NCBI RefSeq assembly: GCF_026735165.1
Contig: NZ_JAPQES010000005.1
Span: 48,733-112,732 of the forward strand
From: Clostridium ganghwense
GTDB lineage: Bacteria; Bacillota; Clostridia; Clostridiales; Clostridiaceae
Reading direction: 5' to 3'
Length of the DNA: 64,000 nucleotides
The position numbers and the translations under genes were made by a program. Each line of letters opens with the position of its first letter. Positions within the stretch are counted from its first letter, which is position 1. Below, in pieces: positions 54,124-63,200 of the stretch. Under the pieces are notes generated by a model. It was not told the origin of the DNA. It was given only the letters and a program-made list of their open reading frames with translations, and searched no databases.

Positions 54124-56109
54124 CTATTTATTAAGTTCTACACTAACTTTAAAAAGATCCCCATCAATATCAATACGCATATTTCCACCTTGAAGCTCAA
54201 CAATACTTTTTGCAATTGCAAGTCCTAGTCCAGAACCTTCAGTATTTCTAGATTTATCTCCTCTTTTAAACCTTTCAAAAATCTCCTCTACATCAAAATC
54301 CATTTCATAAGCAGAAATATTTTTCATAATAATTAACACTTTATTCTCTTCTTCCTTTAAATCAATATATGCTCTTGTATTTGGCATTGAATACTTTAAA
54401 ATATTGCCTATTAAATTCTCAAATACTCTCCAGGTTCTTTTACCATCTAAATTCATATATATATTCTTTTTAGGAATATTAACTCTAAATGTCAGTGAAG
54501 AATTTTCAATCTTCTCGTCAAATTCTCCCATAGCCTGTCTTAGTATAGCAACTATATCTACTCTTTCAACATTAAGCTCTGCTGCACCACTTGCTATTTT
54601 TGAAGCCTCAAAGAGGTCATCTATAAGTATCTTAAGTCTCTGAGATTTTCTATCTAAAATCTCAATATATGCTGAACTTTCTTCTTTAGATAAATCTTCT
54701 TTTTTAAGTAAATTTATGTAATTTATTATAGAAGTAAGTGGTGTTTTTAAATCATGGGATACATTGGTTATTAATTCAGATTTAAGTCTTTCACTCTTCA
54801 CCTGACTTTCAACTGATTTTCTAAATCCCTCTTTCATATTATTGATATTATGAGCTAGTTTTGAAAGATTTCCTTTTTCATTTTCTTCTATTGTATAATT
54901 TAGATTTCCAGAAACTATTTCATCAGTTGCCTTTATTATTTTATTTAATGAAGCCGTTTTTTTAAGTATATATTGGGGAACTAGAAGAAGATATATAAAT
55001 ATATACACTGCTGATATCACAAAAATAAACCCATCACCGGAAAACAAGGTAATTAATGCAGCGCATATAAATATGCCCAATAATATGGTTAGAATAAAAA
55101 TTATATTTATTTTAGATATTATGTTTTTACTCATAGAACTATCCTTAACAAGCGCTGTAAATTGATAAATTGAGCTATCTTTCCACTGAATTGCTCGTTC
55201 TTCTGCATCTTTTATTAATCTTATTGCAATTTTTATATTGAGTATTAGATAAAAAACATAAAATGCTACTATGGTAAGTTTGATAACATGACTTATGTTC
55301 ATAGGTAAATAAAAAAAGTTAACATTCACCTGATATATTAATATTAAAAATGAGCAAATAATAAATATACATATTCTTGAATCTAAAGGTATTTTTTCGT
55401 ATAATATTCCTATTTTTTCTATATATGATATTTCATCTCTTTTGTTTTTCACTATATATATTAATATGGACAATCCTATCAACAATGAAAAAACACATAT
55501 TATTTCTTCTTTAATAACTCTTACTTTGATAGAATTATAATATTCATAGTCTTTCTGGATTTGACTATACCCTTCAACATCTTCTAAAATTATAAAACTC
55601 CCTTCAAAACCATTAACTTGAAACCACTCATTAATAGGTTGTATATAACCATCTCTTATATACTTCTTTGGAAAGTTTATACTATATAAAGCTTTGTTTT
55701 GTATGTAATTTTCTATATCCGATGTCTCTTCCAAGTTGGTATGAATTTCCCCACTTTCTTTCTCCACAATATAATATTTAAAAAACTTTCTCGAGTCTAT
55801 ATATTTTTTTGTTTTCTCATATTTTTCAAGAGATTTCCTTTTTTTATTTTCTAAATTTTTAGTACTTTCTTGTTTAACTTCTTCTAATTCATCATCAGCC
55901 TTTTGCGTATCTTTAAGTAAAATTTCCACATTTCTGTAATACTCTACTAGTTCATGTTTAAACTTATAGCTATTAAAATAAGCATCTTTTGCAATATACT
56001 CGTTCTTTTCTATAAAATCAAATGCTGACATAAATGAAAGTGCAATCATATATATACTTAAAATAAAAAGTGTTATGTATAAATGCTTACTTTTCGATTT
56101 TATATCCAA
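54124..56109 (-). CDS. Membrane sensor histidine kinase (VanS/PhoR-like)
   Basis: A 661-residue sensor kinase. The N-terminus has a membrane helix (about 9-27), an extracytoplasmic helical domain to about 215, and several more membrane helices (220-375). A HAMP-like segment (ATDEIVSGNLNYTIEENEKG) leads to HisKA with NVSHDLKTPLTSIINYI and an HATPase domain with NLIGNILKYS and GSGLGLAIAKSIVELQGG. The start is TTG at 56109, inside the end of the response regulator gene (23-base overlap). It phosphorylates that regulator. The additional membrane helices suggest direct sensing of membrane or wall changes. Confidence 0.9.
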   Translation of the reverse strand: MDIKSKSKHLYITLFILSIYMIALSFMSAFDFIEKNEYIAKDAYFNSYKFKHELVEYYRNVEILLKDTQKADDELEEVKQESTKNLENKKRKSLEKYEKTKKYIDSRKFFKYYIVEKESGEIHTNLEETSDIENYIQNKALYSINFPKKYIRDGYIQPINEWFQVNGFEGSFIILEDVEGYSQIQKDYEYYNSIKVRVIKEEIICVFSLLIGLSILIYIVKNKRDEISYIEKIGILYEKIPLDSRICIFIICSFLILIYQVNVNFFYLPMNISHVIKLTIVAFYVFYLILNIKIAIRLIKDAEERAIQWKDSSIYQFTALVKDSSMSKNIISKINIIFILTILLGIFICAALITLFSGDGFIFVISAVYIFIYLLLVPQYILKKTASLNKIIKATDEIVSGNLNYTIEENEKGNLSKLAHNINNMKEGFRKSVESQVKSERLKSELITNVSHDLKTPLTSIINYINLLKKEDLSKEESSAYIEILDRKSQRLKILIDDLFEASKIASGAAELNVERVDIVAILRQAMGEFDEKIENSSLTFRVNIPKKNIYMNLDGKRTWRVFENLIGNILKYSMPNTRAYIDLKEEENKVLIIMKNISAYEMDFDVEEIFERFKRGDKSRNTEGSGLGLAIAKSIVELQGGNMRIDIDGDLFKVSVELNK

Positions 56110-56779
56110 TTCCCCACACCACCTTTAAATATTTAGGTTCCTTAGGATTGATCTCTATCTTTTCTCTTATTCTTCTTATATGAACTGCAACAGTATTTTC
56201 CCCATTATAAAAGGGCTCTTTCCAAACCTTTTCATATATTTCTTCTATGGAAAATACCCTTCCTTTATTCTCCATTAAAAGTTTCAATATTTTATATTCA
56301 GTAGGTGTAAGATTTATTTCTTCTTCATCTACCATTGCAGTCTTTGTATTTTTATTTAAAATAAGACCTCCTACACTAAGTTCATCTTCACTCTTTTTAT
56401 AATTTCCAAGGTTTACATATCTTCTCAACTGTGACTTAACTCTAGCTACTAACTCCAAAGGATTAAACGGCTTTGTAATATAATCATCTGCACCTATATT
56501 AAGCCCCAATATTTTATCCGTATCTTCTGATTTAGCTGAAAGCATTATTATAGGAATATTTTCATTTTCTCTTATCTTAAAAGTAGCTTTAATTCCATCC
56601 ATTCTCGGCATCATAATATCCATCAGTATAAGTTGAATTTCTTCCTCTTCTAAAATCATCAAAGCCTCTATGCCATCTTTAGCCTTAAGTACTTTTATAC
56701 CTTCATTTTTTAAATATATTCCTATAGCTTCTCTTATTTCTTCTTCATCATCTACTACTAAAACATTATATTTTGTCAT
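56087..56779 (-). CDS. OmpR-family response regulator (VanR/PhoP-like)
   Basis: A 230-residue regulator with acidic pair VVDDEEE, phospho-Asp in LILMDIMMPRMD (Asp54), conserved Lys in YITKPFNPLEL and an OmpR winged helix with LTPTEYKILKLLMENKGRVFS and VAVHIRRIREKIE...VWGIGYKIEK. ATG at 56779 follows AAAGGA by ten bases; GTG at 56788 lies inside that site. Cotranscribed with the kinase gene that overlaps it, and 119 bases downstream of the NlpC-like gene, whose promoter carries paired direct repeats that this regulator may bind. Confidence 0.92.
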   Translation of the reverse strand: MTKYNVLVVDDEEEIREAIGIYLKNEGIKVLKAKDGIEALMILEEEEIQLILMDIMMPRMDGIKATFKIRENENIPIIMLSAKSEDTDKILGLNIGADDYITKPFNPLELVARVKSQLRRYVNLGNYKKSEDELSVGGLILNKNTKTAMVDEEEINLTPTEYKILKLLMENKGRVFSIEEIYEKVWKEPFYNGENTVAVHIRRIREKIEINPKEPKYLKVVWGIGYKIEK

Positions 56780-56898
56780 AACTGTCACTTCCTTTCTGCA
56801 ACATTATATCACTCTTCTTTCCCCCTTAACAAAGACATAAATAATTATACAAAATATTTTTTCAATACAAAAAATTATATCTTAATAAATAAACAGTA

Positions 56899-57471
56899 TT
56901 ATTGTGTAGCTTTCATAAAAAAGCTAAAAGCCTCTTTTTTATCGCCATTAACTTTAGCAATAACATTCATATTCCGAATGTGATACACTTTATTTTCATA
57001 ATCTTTTGCTTGATTATCACATATATAAGCATAATCATAATTGCCTTCTTGTACCCACCCCATGAATATATAGGTGTGAGTAGGAATACCCTTTTTGTTA
57101 TCATAAGCATCTGTTGAAAAACATAAATCTCCAGGCTTTAATTTTTTATAATCCCTTTCCTTTTCCCATCCCTCTTTCTCTAAAAAGGGAATAAATTTAG
57201 CTACACTAGCCATATTTTTAGGAACTTCATAATTATTTCTTCTTAGCACTTCAGATGCAAAATAAACACAAGTATTCGAAGAATTGCCATTATGCAATTT
57301 TACTGCAGCTGAAAATGCTGTTCTTCTATTGTTTTTATTTTGTAAAAATTTATATATACTTTTACGTAAATATAAGTTCTCACCTTTTGTAGTTGGCATA
57401 ATATTGACTAAAATTAATAACGGTAAACTAACTATTATTATAAATTTTCCAAATAATTTCATTTTCTTCAT
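56899..57471 (-). CDS. Secreted NlpC/P60-like cysteine hydrolase
   Basis: A 190-residue protein with a signal or anchor helix at 8-26 and a papain-like NlpC/P60 or CHAP-like domain. The presumed nucleophile is Cys68 in SSNTCVYFASEVLRRNNYEVP; LKPGDLCFST (111-120) is the family strand, His132 lies in GIPTHTYIFMGW and a polar third residue in YICDNQA. It probably cuts peptide bonds in peptidoglycan, or is a relative with that fold. ATG at 57471 follows AAGGAGG. It forms a unit with the 55-residue peptide gene just upstream and precedes a two-component system. Exact family uncertain. Confidence 0.7.
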   Translation of the reverse strand: MKKMKLFGKFIIIVSLPLLILVNIMPTTKGENLYLRKSIYKFLQNKNNRRTAFSAAVKLHNGNSSNTCVYFASEVLRRNNYEVPKNMASVAKFIPFLEKEGWEKERDYKKLKPGDLCFSTDAYDNKKGIPTHTYIFMGWVQEGNYDYAYICDNQAKDYENKVYHIRNMNVIAKVNGDKKEAFSFFMKATQ

Positions 57472-57504
57472 ATGTATTTTCCTCCTTAATAAAATTAAAT
57501 TTAA

Positions 57505-57672
57505 CTAGTTTAAATCCATGTATTGTTTTAATAAACGATAGATCAACTTCACTACTTGTTGATGCTGCATGTGTATTGGCTTGGACATTTTTTCTTCTAC
57601 AGGATTGTTTGTGTAGATAATTAATATAAATGATGCCAATACAATAGACGTAGTTTTTATGAATTTTCTCAT
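57505..57672 (-). CDS. Small membrane/secreted peptide of 55 residues
   Basis: An ORF of 55 codons from ATG at 57672 to TAG at 57505. GGAG stands eight bases before the ATG. The product has a positively charged start (MRKFIKTT), a hydrophobic stretch (SIVLASFILIIYTNN, about 9-23) and a polar, His/Gln/Lys-rich tail ending LKQYMDLN. It looks like a signal peptide or single-span anchor with a short extracellular tail. It ends 33 bases before the NlpC-like gene, with a promoter of its own upstream, so it heads that transcript. Unknown family; it could be a signal peptide precursor or an inhibitor or partner of the hydrolase. Confidence 0.6.
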   Translation of the reverse strand: MRKFIKTTSIVLASFILIIYTNNPVEEKMSKPIHMQHQQVVKLIYRLLKQYMDLN

Positions 57673-57739
57673 ATTATCATCTCCTTAAACATCAACTCAA
57701 TTCATTTACCAATATTTCTAATTTAATAAGCTATAACTG

Positions 57740-57789
57740 ATTATACAAAATAATTTTTACAAATTTCCTATCATAATTCTTACAAATTT
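57740..57789 (-). promoter_or_regulatory. Promoter with two direct repeats upstream of the peptide/NlpC genes
   Basis: On the minus strand AAATTTGTAAGAATTAT (57789-57773) recurs as AAATTTGTAAAAATTAT (57766-57750), 23 bases apart, just before TATAAT (57745-57740). The nearer copy covers the -35 position, as expected for activation by an OmpR-type regulator such as the one encoded downstream. Binding is inferred. Confidence 0.5.
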
Positions 57790-57817
57790 ATTAAGATTTA
57801 ATATTAAATTTTTTCAT

Positions 57818-57861
57818 AAAAAAGCAAGACTTTATTAAATTAAAATAAAGTCTTGCTTTTT
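57818..57861 (-). terminator. Terminator of the HD-GYP gene (twin of 25953-25995)
   Basis: AAAGCAAGACTTTATT pairs perfectly with AATAAAGTCTTGCTTT, with long T runs both ways, 24 bases after the stop at 57886. Read in transcript direction it nearly equals the MCP terminator 32 kb away. Confidence 0.88.
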
Positions 57862-57885
57862 ATCTTTCATTATTTATCTTATTTT

Positions 57886-59406
57886 CTATATAATATCCAG
57901 TACTTCATAAACCTTTTCTTTTTTAAATATTTCAAATAATTCACTATCCAAATTCCCTCTTTCAACCTCATTCTCTAAAATAGATAGAGATTTCTCTACA
58001 CTTAAAGCTTTTTTGTATGCCCTATCCTTTGCTGTAAGTGCTTCAAAAATATCTAAAATTGCAAGCATTTTACCTTTAAAAGGAATTTGCTCTTTATTTA
58101 AACCTAAAGGATATCCTGTACCATTACATTTTTCATGGTGAGTTAATACAATATTTCTCAGCTCACTTAAACTATCCATCCAATTAATTTTTTTAAGTAT
58201 CTGATCCGTATAAAGAACATGTTTTTCAATATGTGCTCTTTCACCTTGTGTTAGATTTCCTCTTTTAACTTTAAGATTTTCAAATTCAAAATCATCTATT
58301 AATGATTTTTCAATACCATCATAGTCTTCGTAATTAATATTTTTAATTTCTACAAGCTTGTTTTCCTCTTCTTCAGTTATGTAGCCTTTTGTATTGGTTT
58401 CTACTATAAATTTTAAATAATCATCTAATCTATTGTATATTTCTTTTTCTTCTTTATTTATTGATTTTTTTAATTTTTTTAATTCTAAATCCCTTTTAAT
58501 AAATTTAAATCTATAAACAATACTGCTAATTCTATCATCCGTTAATCTATTTTTTTTCAATAATACATTCTCTGATATACCAATTTTCCCAATATCATGT
58601 AATAATGCTGCATAATAGAATTCCATTAACTCCTCATCAGAAAAAACATAATCTTTATACCTACCATAATCTACATTATTAATGGCTTTTGCAAACCTCA
58701 AAGCAAGAATTGCTACTTTTTTAGAATGACCAGCAGTTTCTGGATTTCTAGCATCAATAGTAGCTACCATAGTTTCCATAAAAGATTTGAATAAATTTTC
58801 TATTCTTTCATACAAGTTAACTCTCTGAAACAATACAGCAACTTGTGAAGCTATAGAAATAACCATCTCTGCTTCTTCATTTTCATAAGGTATTATATAA
58901 TTTTGAAAATCATCTTCGCTGTTAAGTTTCTTATCATAATCCTTTTTTTTATTTATAATTTGAAGAACACCTATTACATTTCCTTCAAAATCCTTCATAG
59001 GTACAACCAACATATTAATTGTTTTATAATTAATAATTTTATCAAAACTATCATTATATTTTAAACCTAATTCTCTTGGAATTTCTTTTACATTTTTTAA
59101 ATTTAAATAATCTCCCGTATAAGCAGCATATCCAGCTATGCTATTCTTATCTATATTCAATGTAAATTCTTTTAATTTAATTTCTCTCGAATTATTCCTC
59201 GTTATAGCAAATTTCAGAAACTTTTTTCCTTCCTTTTCTTCAACAGTATATAAACTTCCTGCATCACTTTTTGTAAACTCCATAGCAAATTCTAATATAC
59301 TTTTAAGTAGTTTATAAGTATCTTTTTCTTGTGATAGAGCAATTCCTATTTTGTTTAATTGCATAATCGTATATTTAAGTTTCTTTATAATCTCATTATT
59401 ATTCAA
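57886..59406 (-). CDS. GAF and HD-GYP c-di-GMP phosphodiesterase with inserted segment
   Basis: A 506-residue cytosolic enzyme. A GAF sensor domain occupies about 28-195 and the HD-GYP domain about 205-495. The metal site is HDIGKIG (His270-Asp271), and the GYP motif is HHEKCNGTGYP (423-432). Between them, at about 290-383, lies a charged helical insertion of some 90 residues before the normal LTQGERAHIEKH helix. It should hydrolyse c-di-GMP to pGpG or GMP. Start TTG at 59406 follows AGAGGTG. It lies 28 bases after the metallo-hydrolase gene, same strand, and is likely cotranscribed with it. Confidence 0.92.
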   Translation of the reverse strand: MNNNEIIKKLKYTIMQLNKIGIALSQEKDTYKLLKSILEFAMEFTKSDAGSLYTVEEKEGKKFLKFAITRNNSREIKLKEFTLNIDKNSIAGYAAYTGDYLNLKNVKEIPRELGLKYNDSFDKIINYKTINMLVVPMKDFEGNVIGVLQIINKKKDYDKKLNSEDDFQNYIIPYENEEAEMVISIASQVAVLFQRVNLYERIENLFKSFMETMVATIDARNPETAGHSKKVAILALRFAKAINNVDYGRYKDYVFSDEELMEFYYAALLHDIGKIGISENVLLKKNRLTDDRISSIVYRFKFIKRDLELKKLKKSINKEEKEIYNRLDDYLKFIVETNTKGYITEEEENKLVEIKNINYEDYDGIEKSLIDDFEFENLKVKRGNLTQGERAHIEKHVLYTDQILKKINWMDSLSELRNIVLTHHEKCNGTGYPLGLNKEQIPFKGKMLAILDIFEALTAKDRAYKKALSVEKSLSILENEVERGNLDSELFEIFKKEKVYEVLDII

Positions 59407-59434
59407 GGTTTCACCTCTTACTATTTAAAGTTAT

Positions 59435-60160
59435 TTAGTATTCATTTTCTACTAAATTAAAACCATATTCTAAAACTTTATTAAAATCAAATTTTTCATC
59501 AAAATGCATACAATAAACCTTTTGTCTATAGCTTGGTTTTATATATTTGCATAATTTATCTATATACAGGTGAGGATTGCCTCTGAAATCATATCCACAA
59601 GTATCCTGATATAAACAATCAATCTCATTATTATAAAATTTATTTAATACATAATCACTTATTTTTGAAGAATCTCCACTAAAGTATATTGTTTTATTAT
59701 CATAATTTAAAACATATCCATAACACATTAAGTTATTAACATGTTCAACTTTAATAGGTTCAATAACAATATTAAAATCCTCTGTTTTTATATTGTATAT
59801 TTCTTGTTTATTTATTAAAGAGTATACCTCATCACTCATACCTACTAAATTTAAATATTGTTTTATATGTTGAATATTTGGATAAATTATGTGTATCTTT
59901 CTCTTTAAAATATAGTAACAATAAGCTATTAAATCTCCTAAAGAACCTATATGATCAGAATGAGTATGTGTAATTAAAACAAATAAATTGTCTACTCTTT
60001 CAAGTAATTTATTTTCAACTATTTTATTAAATGTCAAGCTTCCACAATCAATTAACAATAAAGAATTACCTTTTTTTATATAAGCATTATTATTTCCATA
60101 TCTCACATTAAATGCACTGCCGCATCCAATAAATTTTAAAGCCCCTTTATATCTCCCCAT
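59435..60160 (-). CDS. MBL-fold metallo-hydrolase, RNase Z/PhnP-like
   Basis: A 241-residue metallo-beta-lactamase fold protein. The metal motif is ITHTHSDHIGSL (about 63-74). Later motifs are VEHVNNLMCYGYVL, YFSGDSSKI (about 172) and VYCMHFDEKFD near the end, in the RNase Z/phosphodiesterase-like order. It lacks the RNase Z exosite arm. Substrate unknown; phosphodiester hydrolysis is plausible and would fit its place upstream of the HD-GYP gene. ATG at 60160 follows AGGAGG. Confidence 0.85.
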   Translation of the reverse strand: MGRYKGALKFIGCGSAFNVRYGNNNAYIKKGNSLLLIDCGSLTFNKIVENKLLERVDNLFVLITHTHSDHIGSLGDLIAYCYYILKRKIHIIYPNIQHIKQYLNLVGMSDEVYSLINKQEIYNIKTEDFNIVIEPIKVEHVNNLMCYGYVLNYDNKTIYFSGDSSKISDYVLNKFYNNEIDCLYQDTCGYDFRGNPHLYIDKLCKYIKPSYRQKVYCMHFDEKFDFNKVLEYGFNLVENEY

Positions 60161-60185
60161 GAAACTCCTCCTATAAATTTAGAAT

Positions 60186-60223
60186 AATGAGCAATTATAT
60201 AATTAACTATACAATTGCTCATT
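60186..60223 (-). terminator. Inverted repeat after the surface protein gene
   Basis: AATGAGCAATT and its exact complement flank a 16-base loop, 77 bases beyond the stop at 60300. Position suits a terminator, but the T tract is weak, so it could instead be a regulatory hairpin before the metallo-hydrolase gene. Confidence 0.5.
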
Positions 60224-60299
60224 CACTTTATCCAAATTATTATTTAAAATAATTCTAAAAATTAGATATTACTTTTTTATCACTGTGTAAACTAAAATA

Positions 60300-63200
60300 T
60301 TATACTGGATCTGGAATTTGTAATTCACGATTAATCATATCTGAAACATATAATATGTGACTCTCATTCTTATATACAACTACTATAAATATTCTATATT
60401 CTCCATAAGTGATATAATATTTATAATTATGATCACTAAGCGACCAAAGATTTAAAATTTCTCCATTAGCCTGTATATCATTTAGGTCATTAATAACTGT
60501 ATTAGAAGAAGATTGAACTGCTCCCACTTCAAATGTAATATCATTATCATCCTCTACATGAAATTCAATATATCCACTCTCTGTGTCTATAATTATATTA
60601 TCAACAGTTATTAAATTCAATTCATTAACCGAATTATCTGTCACATATTTAACTTTAATATTATGATTTTCACTTGTACTTATAGAAATAGCATTATTGA
60701 CCAATTCATGTTTTGTCCAATCATTATCTCCAATCTTTACCCATATATTATTTATATTGTTAGCATTATTTAGCAATTCAATTGACCAAAGATTTCCCTC
60801 TTTCTTAACTAATCCATCATAACCTAAGTGAGAATATTTATCCTTATTACTCATTGTTAAAGTAGTAATTTTCCCACTTTCATGTCCTCCTGATTCTAGT
60901 ACTGACTTAACTCTTACCTGAATATTTATTGTATCAGTATTATTTGATAATAATTCTTTGGTTTCAAAACTACTAATATCTTTCCAGCTTTCATTACCAA
61001 TTTTATACTCCATAGTGCTATCTGCACCATTAATACTAATACTTCCATCAGCATCAGCTTGTAAATTCACTAAAGGTGCCTCTATTACATTGGGTACTAC
61101 AAATTCGTATCTTTCACTTTCATTTTTACCAGGCTCTGTTAATGAAACATAAACATTGTTTAAGGTATCAAATATATTTGCTGGTATTGATATGCTTTTT
61201 AAAGCTGTACTATCAATATTAATTGTTCCTATATTATTTCCACCTGTGCTTGAATCATATAAAGTTACTACTGTTCCAATTGGTATTGTTCCTGCTGTAT
61301 TATCTACAATTAAATTATCTTCTCCTTCTGCATTATTAACTACTAATATTGATGCTAATCTCTCAGCTTCTGATTTTGCTTTTGCTGATACTACCTGTGA
61401 CACTGCTGTATCAAATGCTTCTTTGATTGATTTTCTATCTGGAAATGCTGGTTGTGGTCTTAAGGCTAGTACTTTTTCTGCTACTTTTAATTTTTCTTCA
61501 TATGTTAATGTTCCATAATCCATTCCAAAATCCAACCCTAAAATTCCTGATTCTAATGCCACCTTCATATCTTCTGAATTACCTGCACTATTTACTGTAG
61601 CTTGTCCTTCATTAGTAATAATGATATTATTAGCAAACTTCTCTGAAACATATACAAGGTATTTCTTCTTTTGATACTCAGCTATAATATATGCTCTCAT
61701 ATCTCCTATCCAATTATGTTTGCACCTATAATTGCCTTGATACTCCATAACATCATTTAGATAGTCTGCAAAACCAAAATTATCAACACTATTAATAATA
61801 TCCTCCACGTCTTGGGCAGTATTAATAATATAAGTTTCAGCTTCTGATGGTATTATTGCCGCTATACTGAATGTAACATCATCACCTTTATTATCCATAT
61901 TAAATTGAATGTAATTATCATATGCCTGCGGTGCTATAACTATATTATTAATTGCTAATAGTTTTAATTCATCAATCGAATTATCTGTAACACATTTAAC
62001 TCTAATATTTTCAGTTGTATTTATAGAAACTTTATTATCAACTAATCCATGTTTTGTCCAATTCTTGTCTCCAATTTTCACCCAAATATTATTAACGTTA
62101 TTTAATAATTCAATTGTATAAAATCCTGTCTCCTTTTTAACTACTGCACCATAACTTGTCTGAGAATCAACACTGTTGTTACTCATAGTTAAAGTTGTAA
62201 TTTTTCCACTTCCATGTCCATCTGGTTCTGCTTGTTCCTTTACCCTTACATGAATATCTATTGCCGCATCAGTATATGCTACTAGTTCTTCTGTACTGAA
62301 TTGATTAATATCCTTCCAAATTGCATCACCTATTTTATATTCCATAGTACTATCTGCACCATTGATACTAATACTTCCTTCAGCATTAACTTGTAGATTT
62401 ACTGAAGGTGCTTCTGGTGAATTTGGTACTATAAGTTCATATCTTTTACTTTCGTTTTTACCAGGCTCTATTAATGAAACATAAACATTGTTTGAGGTAT
62501 CAAATATATTTGCTGGTATTGATATTCTACTTGTAGATATGCCGTCAATATTAATTGTTCCTACATTATTTCCACCTGTACTTGAATCATAAATATTTAT
62601 AGTTGATCCTCCTGGTATTGTTCCATCACTATTATCTATGATTACAGAATCCTCTCCATCTACATTATTAATTATAGTAATTTTATTGCTTATATCAATA
62701 GGTTTAGTATTCTGTGCATAAGTATATACTATATAACTTTCATCACCATTTGTGGCTATTAAATATAGCTTGTTCTCAGGTTTCAAAAGCTCTGTTGTAA
62801 ATCTACAAATATTAAAATATGTTGATTCAACTTCATATATATGACTGTTTTTCTTCAAATCATTTACATCAGTGATATTAACCGAGGAATCAACTACTCC
62901 CAGTTGAAAATTAATATTATTATTAATCTTCTTATCATAATCAGTAGAGATTTCAACAAATGTATATTGAATATCACCTCTAAAATCATTTTTACGCAAC
63001 TCTTTCACTTTAATCATTAACAATTTTAATTCATTAATAGAAGTATCAGTTATATATTTAATTTTTATATCATCTATATCCTTTGCAGGTGATGGTATAG
63101 TAATGCTGTTATTTTCTAATTTGTATTGAGTGAAATCATTGTTTCCAATTTTAACCCAAACATTTTTTATATTATCACTAATATTCAAGAATTGAATTGT

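Noticed and set aside
60958..61518. Plus-strand frames opposite the surface protein
   Set aside because: Antisense shadows of a continuous repetitive coding frame.
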